The notes: generated from the letters alone by a model not told the origin. Numbered from the stretch's first letter, positions 26,742 to 35,912 are shown. The stretch is 64,000 bases of DNA from an uncultured Anaerolineae bacterium (GCA_938022205.1 CALIEB010000007.1:124001-188000), one strand, 5' to 3'. Made by a program: numbers and translations.

Positions 26742-27584
26742 TTATGGACGGCGGCGGAAGCGGCGGAAGTTCGGCTTGCGCTTCTCGACGTACGCCTTGC
26801 GTCCCTCGTCGCCCTCTTCAGTGAGATAGAACAGCATCGTGGCATCGCCCGCCAGTACCTGCAAGCCGGTGTGACCGTCGAGCGCGGCGTTCAGGCTCGC
26901 CTTGAGCAGGCGAATGGCCATCGGGCTTTTGTCGAGAATCTCCTGCGCCCACTTCACGCCCTCTGCCTCAAGCTCTTCCACAGGCACAACCTTGTTGACC
27001 AAGCCCATCTGTAAGGCTTCCTGCGCGTTGTATTGGCGGCACAAGTACCAAATTTCGCGCGCCTTCTTTTGCCCGACAATTTCCGCCAAGAAGTTCGAAC
27101 CGTAACCGCCGTCAAAGCTGCCGACGATGGGACCGGTCTGCCCGAAAATGGCGTTGTCGGCGGCAATCGTCAGGTCGCACACGACGTGCAGGACATGCCC
27201 GCCGCCAATCGCGTAACCCGCCACCAACGCAATCACGGGCTTGGGCATGGTGCGGATGTAACGCTGCAGCTGCAGCACGTTGAGGCGCGCCACGCCCTCC
27301 TCGTCGACATAGCCGCCCGCCGTGTTGCCGCGCGCTTTTTGGTCGCCGCCGCTGCAAAAGGCGTACTTGCCGTCCTTCGGGCTGGGTCCGTTGCCCGTCA
27401 GCAGCACCACGCCAACGTCTGGGTCATGCCAGGCATCGAGAAAGGCTTCGGTCATCTCATCGATGGTCTTGGGACGAAAGGCGTTGCGCACTTCGGGGCG
27501 GTTGAAGGCAATGCGCGCCATGCCGTCCGCCTTGTGATAGGTGATGTCTTGGTAGGGCTTCACTTCTTGCCACTGTACTGTCAT
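26742..27584 (-). CDS. menB: 1,4-dihydroxy-2-naphthoyl-CoA synthase
   Basis: 280 residues. Crotonase-fold enzyme that closes the second ring of the menaquinone head group from o-succinylbenzoyl-CoA. Seen are [30 protein letters not shown], the oxyanion glycines of [11 protein letters not shown], and [17 protein letters not shown]. Gly follows QT where the mycobacterial enzyme has Asp, which places it with the bicarbonate-dependent type. The C-terminal RRFRRRP matches known MenB tails. Last gene of the tetR-menF-menD-menB operon. Confidence 0.95.
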   Translation of the reverse strand: MTVQWQEVKPYQDITYHKADGMARIAFNRPEVRNAFRPKTIDEMTEAFLDAWHDPDVGVVLLTGNGPSPKDGKYAFCSGGDQKARGNTAGGYVDEEGVARLNVLQLQRYIRTMPKPVIALVAGYAIGGGHVLHVVCDLTIAADNAIFGQTGPIVGSFDGGYGSNFLAEIVGQKKAREIWYLCRQYNAQEALQMGLVNKVVPVEELEAEGVKWAQEILDKSPMAIRLLKASLNAALDGHTGLQVLAGDATMLFYLTEEGDEGRKAYVEKRKPNFRRFRRRP

Positions 27585-27623
27585 GAAGGTTTCTCCTTTA
27601 CAAACAATAAGGTTGGTAGCGTT

Positions 27624-29399
27624 TTAGGCAGTCACTTCTTTTAGCGCGTGCCAAGCATGCGCTTGGAGCTGGGCGTGAACGTGCGCCATGACCGCACGCC
27701 GTTGCGCGAGGTCGTGTTGCGCGTCGGTCTTGACTTCGATGAGTGCGCTGCGGCGTTGGCTTGTGCTGGCGCGCACGGCTTCGCTGACCGCCTCGCGGCT
27801 TTCCGCTGCCACGTAGTCCAGCTCAAACAGGCGCGCCGCGTGGGCGAAATCTAGCGCGTGCGGTGTGACGAAGAACTGCGTAAAGGCGGGGTCATAGTCT
27901 TTGATGGGCAGGCGGTGGAAAATGCCGCCGCCGTTGTTGTTGAGCAGCACCAGCGTGAGCGGCACGCCCAGCCGCCGCGCCGCCAGCAAGCCGTTGAGGT
28001 CGTGATAGAGCGTGACATCGCCTAGTAGGGCGGCTGTGGGCTGCTGCGACCCCGCCGCGATGCCGAAGGCGGTCGAGACGTTGCCGTCAATGCCTGACGC
28101 GCCGCGACTAACGTAAGCGGTGAGTTTCTTGGGCGCGGGCATGCCGAACTGGTCAAGGTGGCGCACGGGCAAGCTGTTGCCCGCGAACAAGCGCGCCTCG
28201 TCAGGCAGCGCGTCCAGCAACGCGACGACGGCGGTGGCATCGTGAAAGGGCGCACTTGCCAGCGTATCGCGCAGTGCTTGCGCCGTAACCGCCTCAAGGG
28301 TGCGCCAAGCCCGCAGCCACGCGCCGCCGCTGCGCTGTTCGAAGCGTTCGAAGAGCTGCATGCACGCCAGCTTTTCGTCGGCGTGGATGAAGTGCGTCGT
28401 GCGATGCATGTCGTCCGCCCACGTGCCGTCGCCGCTGATGTGGACGCGGTAGGCGGGGCGAGCGCGCTCCAAATAGTCGTTGAGTGCCTGCGAGGTGGGC
28501 AAATCGCCGAAGCGCAGCACGATATCGGGCGTGGGCAAATCGGGCGGCAGCGCGCCTAAAAAGCTGTCGTACGTGCCGATAATTCCGTCACGTCCCCAAC
28601 GCAGCCCACTTGCACTGTCCGCCAGCAAGGGGTAGCCGCAGCGCGCCGCGAGCATGGCGATGGCGGCGCGGGCATGCGCGGGCGTGTTTGTGCCGCACAC
28701 GACCAGCCCGCGCGCGTGCGTTTCAATGGCGACGGCGAGCATGTCGAGCGGTTCATCGGGCAGCATGAGCGTGCCGCGCATGACGCGCGTGAAGGGGCGG
28801 TTGAGGTCGCGGGCGGCGGCATCGGCGGGCGGCTCGGTCAGGTCTCCGACGACGGGCGTGGGTTCGAGCGGCTTGCGGAAGGGGAAGTTGACGTGGACAA
28901 CGCCCTTGCGCAGACCGTTGGCAGTGGCGAAAGCACGGCTAGCGGTCGTGCGCAAGTGGCGCAGGCTAAGGGCGGGCGGCTGTGCCTCTGGCACGCCTAA
29001 ATCCACTGACCACAGCGCGTAGTCGCCAAACAGCTTAACTTGGTCGATGGTTTGGTTCGCGCCGCTGTGGCGTAGCTCGTGTGGGCGGTCAGCCGTCAGC
29101 ACTAAGAGCGGCACGCGCGACTGGTGCGCCTCGACAACAGCGGGGAAATAGTTTGCCACCGCCGAGCCTGACGTGCAGACGACCGCCACAGGCGCGCCGG
29201 TGGCCATCGCCAGCCCCAACGCGAAGAAGCCGCCGCCGCGTTCGTCGAGCAGCGAGTGCGCGGTGATGGCGGGATGCGCGGCGAACGCCAGCACCAGCGG
29301 GGTGTTGCGCGAGCCCGGCGCAAGCACGACGTGGCGCAAACCCGCGCGCGCCAGCTCCTCGACAAAGATTTGCGCGGCAAGCGCGTTACGGTTGCTCAT
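27624..29399 (-). CDS. menD: SEPHCHC synthase
   Basis: 591 residues from ATG 29399; the frame is open further upstream inside menF, but MSNRNALAAQIFVEEL is the usual MenD start. Thiamine-diphosphate enzyme that joins 2-oxoglutarate to isochorismate. VLAPGSRNTPLVLAF and LDERGGGFFALGLA with the catalytic Glu in the N-terminal part, VCTSGSAVANYFPAVVEA, ADRPHEL and GANQTIDQ, and a ThDP motif LLGDVTLYHDLNGL ... LLNNNGGGIFHRLP near the end are all conserved. It overlaps menF by 14 bp. Confidence 0.95.
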   Translation of the reverse strand: MSNRNALAAQIFVEELARAGLRHVVLAPGSRNTPLVLAFAAHPAITAHSLLDERGGGFFALGLAMATGAPVAVVCTSGSAVANYFPAVVEAHQSRVPLLVLTADRPHELRHSGANQTIDQVKLFGDYALWSVDLGVPEAQPPALSLRHLRTTASRAFATANGLRKGVVHVNFPFRKPLEPTPVVGDLTEPPADAAARDLNRPFTRVMRGTLMLPDEPLDMLAVAIETHARGLVVCGTNTPAHARAAIAMLAARCGYPLLADSASGLRWGRDGIIGTYDSFLGALPPDLPTPDIVLRFGDLPTSQALNDYLERARPAYRVHISGDGTWADDMHRTTHFIHADEKLACMQLFERFEQRSGGAWLRAWRTLEAVTAQALRDTLASAPFHDATAVVALLDALPDEARLFAGNSLPVRHLDQFGMPAPKKLTAYVSRGASGIDGNVSTAFGIAAGSQQPTAALLGDVTLYHDLNGLLAARRLGVPLTLVLLNNNGGGIFHRLPIKDYDPAFTQFFVTPHALDFAHAARLFELDYVAAESREAVSEAVRASTSQRRSALIEVKTDAQHDLAQRRAVMAHVHAQLQAHAWHALKEVTA

Positions 29400-30777
29400 G
29401 GCGCACCTGCTCGCTGATGTGCAGAGCTTCAAACATCGGACGCAGCTTAAGGGCGGTCTCCGCCCATTCGCGTTCAGGTTGGCTGTCCGGCACAATGCCC
29501 GCGCCCGCGTACAACCAGACGCGCCCGTTGCGTGTGACCGCGCTGCGAATGGCAACGCCGAACTGTCCGTCGAGCTTGTGGTCAATCCAGCCGATGGGCG
29601 CGCCAAACCAACCGCGCGTCACTGGCTCGCATACGCCGATGACCGCTAACGCCGTGTCGCGGGGATCGCCCCCCAGCGCAGGCGTGGGGTGCAGTGCAGC
29701 GACCAGCGGCACAATCCCATCGTTGCGCTTGAGCGTGCCGCTGATGGGCGTGTGAAGGTGCTGGATGTTGCTCAGGGCGTAGATGCCCACGTCGCCCACC
29801 TCCACCGCGCTGCACAGGCTGGCAAGGCGCGCTGTGATGCTCTCTACGACGACCCCATGCTCGTAGCGTTCTTTGGGGTCTTGCAGCAGCTGACGCGCCA
29901 GCGCGTCGTCTTGGTCAGGGGTTGTGCCGCGCTTCGCGCTGCCTGCCAGTGCCATCGTCTTGACGTGGCGACCTTCGGTTTGCACGAGCAGCTCGGGCGT
30001 TGCGCCATAAAACGCATGGTACGCGCGCGGCTCAAAAAGAAAGCGATAAGTTTCGGGATAAGTGCTAGCGAGGGTGTCTAGCGCGCTGTCCACATTAATT
30101 GGGCTGTCGAAGCGCGCCTCCGCCACTCGCGACAACACGACCTTGCGCAGCTCCCCCGCGCGCATTTTCTCCTGCGCGTAGCGAATGCCTTGCGCCCACG
30201 CTTGCGCGGTCAATGGATAGTCTAACGCGCATAGGTGCGGCTGTGGGGTAGGGGGGACGCTGCGCTCGTCTTGTAACCACGCGATGCGCGCCTGCAAAGC
30301 GGCGCGTAGGTCATCACGCAGCGCGTGCGGATTTTCGCCATACGGCACGTGTGCGTTAATGGTGAGATAAGTCTTGTCGCGCACGCGCACGAGCTGAAAG
30401 TGCGGCAGCACAAAGTGCGCGGGCGTGAAATCAGACCACGTGTAGTCTGGCACGAAGTCATCGCGGAAAGCGAAGCCACCGAAAAGGCGCGGCGCACTCA
30501 GCGGCTCGTCGCTCGCGTCAATGAGTGCCTCGGCGAACAGTTCCATCGCGTGATGGTGAATTTTGTCAAAGCGTTCTTCGCCCCACGCCATGAGTTCGAG
30601 GGCAATGCCCATGCCGGCAAACGCCACGTCGTCGCGGCTGCTCTCCCAGTAAAAGCGCGGGCTGCCGACCGCGTGGCGCAAGAAGTCCGCCAGCGTCACG
30701 CCGTCACAAGGCAGGCTGAGGCTGACCAACCGCCCGTACTGCGCTTGATAGGATTGGTAAGCGGCGTTCTCGCTCAT
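29386..30777 (-). CDS. menF: Isochorismate synthase
   Basis: 463 residues; ATG 30777 overlaps the tetR stop as ATGA and has GGAGGGTG upstream. Chorismate-utilising enzyme that opens the menaquinone pathway. LRKVVLSRVAEA, PELLVQTEGRHVKTMALAGSAKRG, and LHTPISGTLK then LHPTPALGGDP and the GAPIGWID-like WFGAPIGWIDHKLDGQF stretch are MenF/EntC signatures. The N-terminal part (1-170) is more variable, as usual. No pathway genes menC, menE or menH are nearby. Confidence 0.93.
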   Translation of the reverse strand: MSENAAYQSYQAQYGRLVSLSLPCDGVTLADFLRHAVGSPRFYWESSRDDVAFAGMGIALELMAWGEERFDKIHHHAMELFAEALIDASDEPLSAPRLFGGFAFRDDFVPDYTWSDFTPAHFVLPHFQLVRVRDKTYLTINAHVPYGENPHALRDDLRAALQARIAWLQDERSVPPTPQPHLCALDYPLTAQAWAQGIRYAQEKMRAGELRKVVLSRVAEARFDSPINVDSALDTLASTYPETYRFLFEPRAYHAFYGATPELLVQTEGRHVKTMALAGSAKRGTTPDQDDALARQLLQDPKERYEHGVVVESITARLASLCSAVEVGDVGIYALSNIQHLHTPISGTLKRNDGIVPLVAALHPTPALGGDPRDTALAVIGVCEPVTRGWFGAPIGWIDHKLDGQFGVAIRSAVTRNGRVWLYAGAGIVPDSQPEREWAETALKLRPMFEALHISEQVRHEQP

Positions 30778-31373
30778 GCACCCTCCTTCTCGTGATAGCC
30801 CACGCTGTGCAGCAGCAGCGGCACCAACGCACCTAAGATGCGCTCGGGCTGTGGTTCACCGGTGTAAACCCACTGGATGACGACGTTTTCAATCGCGCCC
30901 ATCCAAGCATGCGCCACGACCTCGCTGTCGACGGGGGCAATTTCGCCCGCTGCGATGGCTTCGTCGAGATAGGACTGAATGAGACGGGCGAACCGCTCGC
31001 CGACCTCTTGGCGTTTCTTTTCAAAGACGTTGCCTAAGCCCACCGCTTGCACCAGTAAAATCTTGGCGGGACGGCGGTACTTGCCGAAGGTCTCTAAGAC
31101 CGTGATGACAGCGGCGCGCACGCGCACCATGCCCGCCTTGTCGGCGATAGCCTCTTTCACGCGCCGCTCTAACAGGTCGGCGAACTGGTCAACCAACGCG
31201 AGAAAGAGCTTCTCTTTGTTAGGAAAGTGGAAGTAAATCGCGCCCTTGCTTGTGGCGGCTTCCTCGACGATTTCATCCATGCGCGTGTCATAGTAGCCTT
31301 TGCGGCTGAAGACGTTGAGAGCCGCGTCCATGATGCGCTCGCGCGTGCTGCGGGGGTCGTGTTCTGCGCTCAT
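30774..31373 (-). CDS. TetR-family transcriptional regulator
   Basis: 199 residues from ATG 31373. The N-terminal HTH reads RERIMDAALNVFSRKGYYDTRMDEIVEEAATSKGAIYFHFPNKEKL, typical of TetR; the C-terminal ligand domain is unremarkable. It is the first gene of the menaquinone operon (4-bp overlap with menF) and has a palindrome just upstream at 31395-31408 that would suit autoregulation. The resemblance to FadR/AcrR types suggests a hydrophobic or acyl ligand, but this is a guess. Confidence 0.9.
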   Translation of the reverse strand: MSAEHDPRSTRERIMDAALNVFSRKGYYDTRMDEIVEEAATSKGAIYFHFPNKEKLFLALVDQFADLLERRVKEAIADKAGMVRVRAAVITVLETFGKYRRPAKILLVQAVGLGNVFEKKRQEVGERFARLIQSYLDEAIAAGEIAPVDSEVVAHAWMGAIENVVIQWVYTGEPQPERILGALVPLLLHSVGYHEKEGA

Positions 31374-31394
31374 TGTGGTTTTTCTCACAAATAG

Positions 31395-31417
31395 ACTGAC
31401 TGGTCAGTTCAAGTATA
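31395..31417 (-). promoter_or_regulatory. Palindromic operator candidate and -10 of the tetR-men operon
   Basis: ACTGAC-TG-GTCAGT (31395-31408) is a perfect 6-bp-arm palindrome immediately downstream of TATACT (minus strand, 31417-31412), 22 bp upstream of the tetR ATG. A TetR dimer bound there would block transcription start. Similar ACTGACNNGTCAGT-like sites are common for TetR proteins. Confidence 0.6.
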
Positions 31418-31485
31418 GCAGAGCTTTGCCAGATAGCGAGTGAGAGAATGTAGAGAGCGCAAGGTAGCTAAGGCGTGAAGGACGG

Positions 31486-32010
31486 TCAATTGCGGTCGTC
31501 AGCGGTCTGCAAGCGCAGCAGCAGCGCGTGTAGCGGGTGGTCGCGCCACTGCGCCGCTGCGTCGGCGTGGTGTGCCACCAGCCACACCGCGTCCGTCGTG
31601 CCGCCCGCCTCTTCAACTAGTTTCGCCCCCCAGCGCGGGTGATGCCGCCGCACGACAAATGGCGCGCGCCAGAACGTGAGCGCGTTCTCGTCCGCGCTCA
31701 GGCGTTTTTCAAGGCGCGGGGCGAGTCGTTTGCCCAGCACGGCTAGCGTGCGCTGCCAAACCGTCAGCCGAAAGCGCGTTTTGCCCACGTCGTGCAGCAG
31801 TGCCGCTACCGCCAGCGCGTGCGGCGTTTCGCCTTGCGCCAGCACGTCGCGCAGCACGTTGAGGCTGTGCTGCTGCTCGCTGCGCGCAAGCCGTTGGAAC
31901 AACGTTAGCTGCGCAGGCGTGAGATAGCGCGCCGCCAGCGCGAGGTCGACGGGGCGGGCGCACGCCAGCAGCGCACGCACGCCCTGTTTAAGTCGTTGCC
32001 TTGCCGACAC
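31486..32010 (-). CDS. HD-domain protein
   Basis: 174 residues from GTG 32010, 3 bp after the M50 stop. HSLNVLRDVLAQG ... AALLHDVGKTRF gives the HD metal motif (His48, His73-Asp74, Lys77), then RHHPRWGAKLVEEAG and WLVAHHADAA supply further His/Asp ligands. Small stand-alone HD phosphohydrolase of unknown substrate; resembles the group annotated as 'HDIG domain protein'. It probably shares a transcript with the M50 protease. Confidence 0.8.
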   Translation of the reverse strand: MSARQRLKQGVRALLACARPVDLALAARYLTPAQLTLFQRLARSEQQHSLNVLRDVLAQGETPHALAVAALLHDVGKTRFRLTVWQRTLAVLGKRLAPRLEKRLSADENALTFWRAPFVVRRHHPRWGAKLVEEAGGTTDAVWLVAHHADAAAQWRDHPLHALLLRLQTADDRN

Positions 32011-32013
32011 GCC

Positions 32014-32784
32014 TTACAATCCGATGAGGAAGCGTAAAATTGCCCCTGTGGGCTGCCCGATAAGCGCGCCAAGTGGGTTAAGGATGCGCGTAAAGCTCAA
32101 CAAGATGAGGAAGAACAGCACCATCTGACTGAGCTGCGCCCAACGCTGCCACTGGTAAGCGGGCTCCTGCAGCAGGCGCGAGATGGGGAACAGGTTCTGG
32201 CGAATGTAAGCAGGCACTTGCTCGCGGCTCAGCCAATAGCCGGGTAGCAGTGCCAGCACCATATGCCAACCGTCAATCGGGAAAAACGGCAGCAGGTTGA
32301 ACACGAACAACAGCACGTTGAAGTAGATGCCAACCGTCAGCAGCAAAATCACCAAGTCGGGCAGGTAGCCGAGAAAATCGCCAACACTCACACGCCCGCC
32401 AAACATCAAGCCCAAGCCAGCCAGCGCGGCATTGGGCGGAAAGACCATGCGCAACACGAGCGCGCACGCTGCTGCGATGCCCAAATTCATCAATGGCCCC
32501 GCGAAGCTCGTCCAAAACGAGCCCCAGCGCGGGTCGCGCATGCGGCGCGCGTTGACTGGCACAGACCCCAAGATGCCGAAACCGATGATGGCGAACATCA
32601 ACAAGCCGACCCAATTGGCATGCACGAGCGGGTTGGGTGTGAGCCTGCCCATCATGCGCGGCGTGTCGTCGCCCCACCAAGTTGCCATCAGCGCGTGACC
32701 GTACTCGTGCAAGCCCATGCTGAAAAACAACACAATGAACACCGCCAACACGGTTTCTAGGGAAAAATTGTTGAACAGAAGCAA
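32014..32784 (-). CDS. Site-2-protease-like M50 metalloprotease
   Basis: 256 residues from TTG 32784, with GGAG eight bases upstream. Polytopic membrane protein with HEYGH at 26-30 in the first helix region, and NLLPFFPIDGWH at about 165-176, the second half of the metal site. No PDZ domain, so it is the short type seen in many bacteria. The family cuts membrane-bound anti-sigma factors or signal peptides; no such substrate is apparent here. A TGTGCTATAGT promoter element lies upstream on the same strand. Confidence 0.88.
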   Translation of the reverse strand: MLLFNNFSLETVLAVFIVLFFSMGLHEYGHALMATWWGDDTPRMMGRLTPNPLVHANWVGLLMFAIIGFGILGSVPVNARRMRDPRWGSFWTSFAGPLMNLGIAAACALVLRMVFPPNAALAGLGLMFGGRVSVGDFLGYLPDLVILLLTVGIYFNVLLFVFNLLPFFPIDGWHMVLALLPGYWLSREQVPAYIRQNLFPISRLLQEPAYQWQRWAQLSQMVLFFLILLSFTRILNPLGALIGQPTGAILRFLIGL

Positions 32785-32819
32785 GGTGGTTTCTCCATGA
32801 CTAGACCTTGAATGTTGGT

Positions 32820-32830
32820 ACTATAGCACA
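32820..32830 (-). promoter_or_regulatory. Extended -10 promoter of the M50/HD operon
   Basis: TGTGCTATAGT on the minus strand, identical to the sigma-factor element at 14012-14022, 35 bp before TTG 32784. Confidence 0.5.
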
Positions 32831-32883
32831 AAAACATAGGTAGCACATAAGAGCCATCTGTGTTTTTCTTGGGACGAATACGC

Positions 32884-32889
32884 TACAAT
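32884..32889 (+). promoter_or_regulatory. Candidate -10 (TACAAT) of glycosyltransferase copy 1
   Basis: CGCTACAATAA is shared with the matching position before copy 2 (35863-35868), as is the leader TTCTTCAT-ACGACT and ribosome site AGGAGGTCGCCGACG. Both were duplicated with the gene. Confidence 0.5.
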
Positions 32890-32933
32890 AATAGCATTAG
32901 GTTCTTCATCACGACTTCAGGAGGTCGCCGACG

Positions 32934-34142
32934 ATGAAGCGGGTCTTATTTCTCATGTCAGACACAGGCGGGGGACATCGTGCGGCGGCAGAAGCCATCC
33001 GCGACGCGCTTTATCGCAAGTATGGCGAAGACAAGGTTCAAGCCACGCTGATTGACGTGTTTCGCGCCAGCTCGTTCCCGATGAACTACATGCCGGAGTT
33101 CTACCCTTGGATTATTCATCGCAGCAAACGCTCGTGGGCGTGGGGCTACCAGTTCTCTAACACGCGACGGCGCACGAACTTCCTCTCGCGCACGATGTAC
33201 ATGGCGAATGGGCGGCGGTTTCAGCGTATGTTCCAACAAAACCCCTGCGATGTCGTGGTCTCGGTGCATTCGGTTATCACGCGCCCCACGCTCAGCGCGC
33301 TGATGAAGCTGGGCGCGACCCGCCCGCCTTACATCACGATTGTCACGGACTTGGTGACGACGCACTACTTTTGGTACGACAGCCGCACCGACTTTTGCTA
33401 CGTGCCGACGCAAGCGGCGTTCGAACGCGGTCTGCGCTACGGGATGCCCGCCGAGAAGATGCGCGTCACTGGGCTGCCTGTGCATCCCAACTTTATCGAC
33501 GGGCTGCAGGACAAGGCGACCGCTCGCGCGGAGTTGGGCTGGGAGCAGGACATGCCCACGCTGCTGCTCGTGGCCGGCGGCGACGGCATGGGGCAGCTTT
33601 ACGAGACGGCACGCGCTGTCGACGTGCTGGGGCTGCCCTGCCAGCTGGTGATTGTGGCGGGGCGCAACAAGCCACTCAAGGAGAAGCTCGAGGCAGCCGC
33701 ATGGCGCAACAAAGTCCACATCTACCCGTTTGTGACCAACATGCCCACGCTGATGGCGGGCGCGGACATGATTGTCACCAAAGCGGGACCCGCGACGCTG
33801 ACGGAGGCGGCAATTGCTGGCTTGCCGATGATCATCAGCGACGCGATTCCGGGGCAAGAAGACGGCAACGTGACCTACATCGTCGAGAACGAGGCCGGCG
33901 CGTATGCCCCCAAGCCGGAGCTAGTGGCGGCGACGGTCAAGCAGTGGCTGGAAGAGGGCATGGACGCGCTGCAGCAGCGGTCGCGCAACGCCAGCCGTGT
34001 GGCGAATCGTGACGCGGTGTGGCAGCTTGCCGACGCGGTGTGGGAATGGGCGCACGCTGCGCCTATTGCCGTGCCGCCGCGTCGCAAATGGCGCGCTTTG
34101 CCGCGCTTGCGTTTGCCGCGCCGTCGTCGTAAAAATAGGTAA
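32934..34142 (+). CDS. MGDG-synthase/MurG-like glycosyltransferase, copy 1
   Basis: 402 residues, GT-B fold of the diacylglycerol glucosyl/galactosyltransferase family (GT28). VLFLMSDTGGGHRAAAEAI is the N-terminal Gly-rich lipid-acceptor loop, VTDLVTTHYFWYDS and VTGLPVHPNF are family motifs, and VTKAGPATLTEAAIAGLPMII with the acidic GQEDGN loop is the sugar-nucleotide site. Such enzymes make mono- or diglycosyl diacylglycerol for the membrane; the sugar is unknown. It has a close paralogue at 35913-37115. The C-terminal tail is Arg/Lys-rich. A sugar nucleotidyltransferase gene follows 63 bp later. Confidence 0.88.
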   Translation: MKRVLFLMSDTGGGHRAAAEAIRDALYRKYGEDKVQATLIDVFRASSFPMNYMPEFYPWIIHRSKRSWAWGYQFSNTRRRTNFLSRTMYMANGRRFQRMFQQNPCDVVVSVHSVITRPTLSALMKLGATRPPYITIVTDLVTTHYFWYDSRTDFCYVPTQAAFERGLRYGMPAEKMRVTGLPVHPNFIDGLQDKATARAELGWEQDMPTLLLVAGGDGMGQLYETARAVDVLGLPCQLVIVAGRNKPLKEKLEAAAWRNKVHIYPFVTNMPTLMAGADMIVTKAGPATLTEAAIAGLPMIISDAIPGQEDGNVTYIVENEAGAYAPKPELVAATVKQWLEEGMDALQQRSRNASRVANRDAVWQLADAVWEWAHAAPIAVPPRRKWRALPRLRLPRRRRKNR

Positions 34143-34205
34143 TTTTTCTTGTGTCGCCCGTCTTGCTAAGATGGGCGCAACATCACACCTACCAAGGAGA
34201 GAGAG

Positions 34206-35279
34206 ATGAAAGCGATTATCTTGGCGGCGGGTCAAGGCACGCGCTTACGCCCTGTGACCCTCACTATGCCTAAGCCACTGGTGCCGGTGGCGAACAAGTG
34301 GTTGATTGCCTACGCGATTGACGTGTTGAAAGGCGCGGGGCTGACCGAAATCGGCATTGTTGTCAACAGCATGGACTCTCCCATTGTCAGTACGCTGGGG
34401 CATGGCGAAAAGCTGGGCGTGCATTTGGAGTATATCGTTCAAGCCGAACAGCTCGGCTTGGCGCACGCTATCGGGTTGTGCAAGGACTTCGTCGGTGATG
34501 CGCCCTTCTGCGTGTTCTTGGGCGATAACATCTTCCAAGACAAGATGCGCAACCTGCTAGTGAATTTCGAGAACTCGGACGCGGAAGCCACGATTGTGCT
34601 GGGCGAAGTGCCAGACCCGACGCGCTTCGGCATCGCGGTGGTCGAAGGCACACGCATTAAGAAGGTGGTCGAAAAACCCAAAGACCCGCCCTCCAACCTC
34701 GCCATTGCGGGCGTGTATCTCTTTCGTCCCTCGATTTTTGAGGCGATTGGGCGCATTAAGCCCAGCTGGCGCAACGAGCTGGAAATTACGGATGCTATCC
34801 AAGAGCTAATTAACATGGGCAAGGTCGTCACATCCTACGCGCTGAAAGGCTGGTGGATTGACGCGGGCAAGCCTGACCCCATCGTGCTAGCCAACCAACT
34901 GGTGTTGGAAGAGCTGCCTTACAGCCCGCCGCCGGACAAAGGCAAGGGCATTGTCGGCGATTGTGACGTGTCGCACCGCGTGCTGTTGGGCGAGAACTCG
35001 CAAATTATCGACAGCATTGTGCGCGGTCCCGTCATCATCGGCAGCAACACCGTTATCAAGGACAGCTACATCGGTCCCTATACCGCCATTGGCAACGACG
35101 TGCGCATTGAGGCGAGCGAGATTGAGTCTAGCATTGTCATGGATAACTGTGTCATTCGCAACATCAACGGGCGCATCGACCGCAGCTTGTTGGCGCACAA
35201 TGCCCAGCTGATTTCGACCAAGCGCATGCCCAAGACCTCGCGTTTTGTGCTGGCGGAAAACACTTACGTAGAGCTTTAG
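34206..35279 (+). CDS. RmlA-like sugar-nucleotide transferase, long form with beta-helix
   Basis: 357 residues. Transfers NMP to a sugar 1-phosphate. MKAIILAAGQGTRLRPVT (residues 1-18) holds the signature GxGTRLRP, KPLVPV follows, VFLGDNIFQD (about 103-112) is the metal-binding region, and GWWIDAGKPD is typical of the glucose-1-phosphate thymidylyltransferase long form. From about 250 the sequence shows hexapeptide-type repeats (GENSQI, IIGSNTVI, IGPYTAIGNDVRI, IESSIVMDNCVI), a left-handed beta-helix. dTTP versus UTP cannot be told. Located between the two lipid glycosyltransferase copies, it could supply their donor. Confidence 0.88.
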   Translation: MKAIILAAGQGTRLRPVTLTMPKPLVPVANKWLIAYAIDVLKGAGLTEIGIVVNSMDSPIVSTLGHGEKLGVHLEYIVQAEQLGLAHAIGLCKDFVGDAPFCVFLGDNIFQDKMRNLLVNFENSDAEATIVLGEVPDPTRFGIAVVEGTRIKKVVEKPKDPPSNLAIAGVYLFRPSIFEAIGRIKPSWRNELEITDAIQELINMGKVVTSYALKGWWIDAGKPDPIVLANQLVLEELPYSPPPDKGKGIVGDCDVSHRVLLGENSQIIDSIVRGPVIIGSNTVIKDSYIGPYTAIGNDVRIEASEIESSIVMDNCVIRNINGRIDRSLLAHNAQLISTKRMPKTSRFVLAENTYVEL

Positions 35280-35288
35280 GAGGCGAAC

Positions 35289-35762
35289 ATGAACGAAGGC
35301 ATTCAGAAATACGTTGACCGTTTGAGTGAGGCGCGGGCGTTCTTGCTCGACGTGTTGGGGCGCGTGGGCGAACGCGGCGACGAGCAGCTTTACAGCGATG
35401 GCGCGCAGTGGACCATTCGCCAGCTTGCCATCCACCTCATGATTGCTGATGCAGGGCACGTGAAGATGGTCAAAGGCATCGCCAGCGGACAAGAGATTAT
35501 CACACCGGACTATGACCTTGAACGCTTTAACCGCCGCTCAGTCGAGAAGAACGCTGACTTGACGATTGCCCAAGCTATCGAAGGCATGGCGCGCTCGCGG
35601 CAAGAGCTGCTGGACTGGCTGGCAACGATTGACGAGAGCGTGCTGGACAAACAGGGGCTGCATGCCTCGATGCAAGTGATGAGCATTCGCCAAATTCTCA
35701 ACGTTATGGCGGCGCATGAAAAGGCGCATGCTCAAGACATTGAGGCGTACCTCAACGGCTAG
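35289..35762 (+). CDS. DinB-family protein
   Basis: 157 residues, ATG after TAGGAGGCGAAC. A four-helix-bundle DinB/YfiT-like fold is suggested by WTIRQLAIHLMIADAGHVKMVKGI and the C-terminal ILNVMAAHEKAHAQDIEAYL; His of HLMIADAGH and of AAHEKAH match the usual three-His metal site. These are often thiol-dependent transferases or hydrolases, otherwise uncharacterised. It follows the nucleotidyltransferase by 9 bp and is probably in its operon. Confidence 0.82.
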   Translation: MNEGIQKYVDRLSEARAFLLDVLGRVGERGDEQLYSDGAQWTIRQLAIHLMIADAGHVKMVKGIASGQEIITPDYDLERFNRRSVEKNADLTIAQAIEGMARSRQELLDWLATIDESVLDKQGLHASMQVMSIRQILNVMAAHEKAHAQDIEAYLNG

Positions 35763-35862
35763 CGCATTGCAATGGGGCGACCATCCTACACATCATGAAA
35801 CCCTATGCCCCCTTTTGTGTAAACCCTACCCTGTATCGGTGTGTCTATCGGGGGGATTACGC

Positions 35863-35868
35863 TACAAT
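35863..35868 (+). promoter_or_regulatory. Candidate -10 (TACAAT) of glycosyltransferase copy 2
   Basis: Duplicated counterpart of the element at 32884-32889; the 150-bp gap from the DinB stop to this gene holds only the promoter and leader. Confidence 0.5.
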
Positions 35869-35912
35869 AAGCGCATAAGTTTCTTCATGACGACTGTAGG
35901 AGGTCGCCGACG

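Noticed and set aside
27624-29606. A longer menD start at 29606
   Set aside because: It would overlap menF by more than 200 bp; the ATG at 29399 matches the usual MenD N-terminus.
31486-32784. M50-HD gene pair as a regulated intramembrane proteolysis system
   Set aside because: No anti-sigma factor, extracytoplasmic sigma factor or PDZ-type partner is nearby, so this would be speculation.
34149-34178. Terminator between glycosyltransferase copy 1 and the nucleotidyltransferase
   Set aside because: GCCCGTCTT-GCT-AAGATGGGC forms a hairpin with one G-T pair, but no T run follows; I regard it as a weak structure only.
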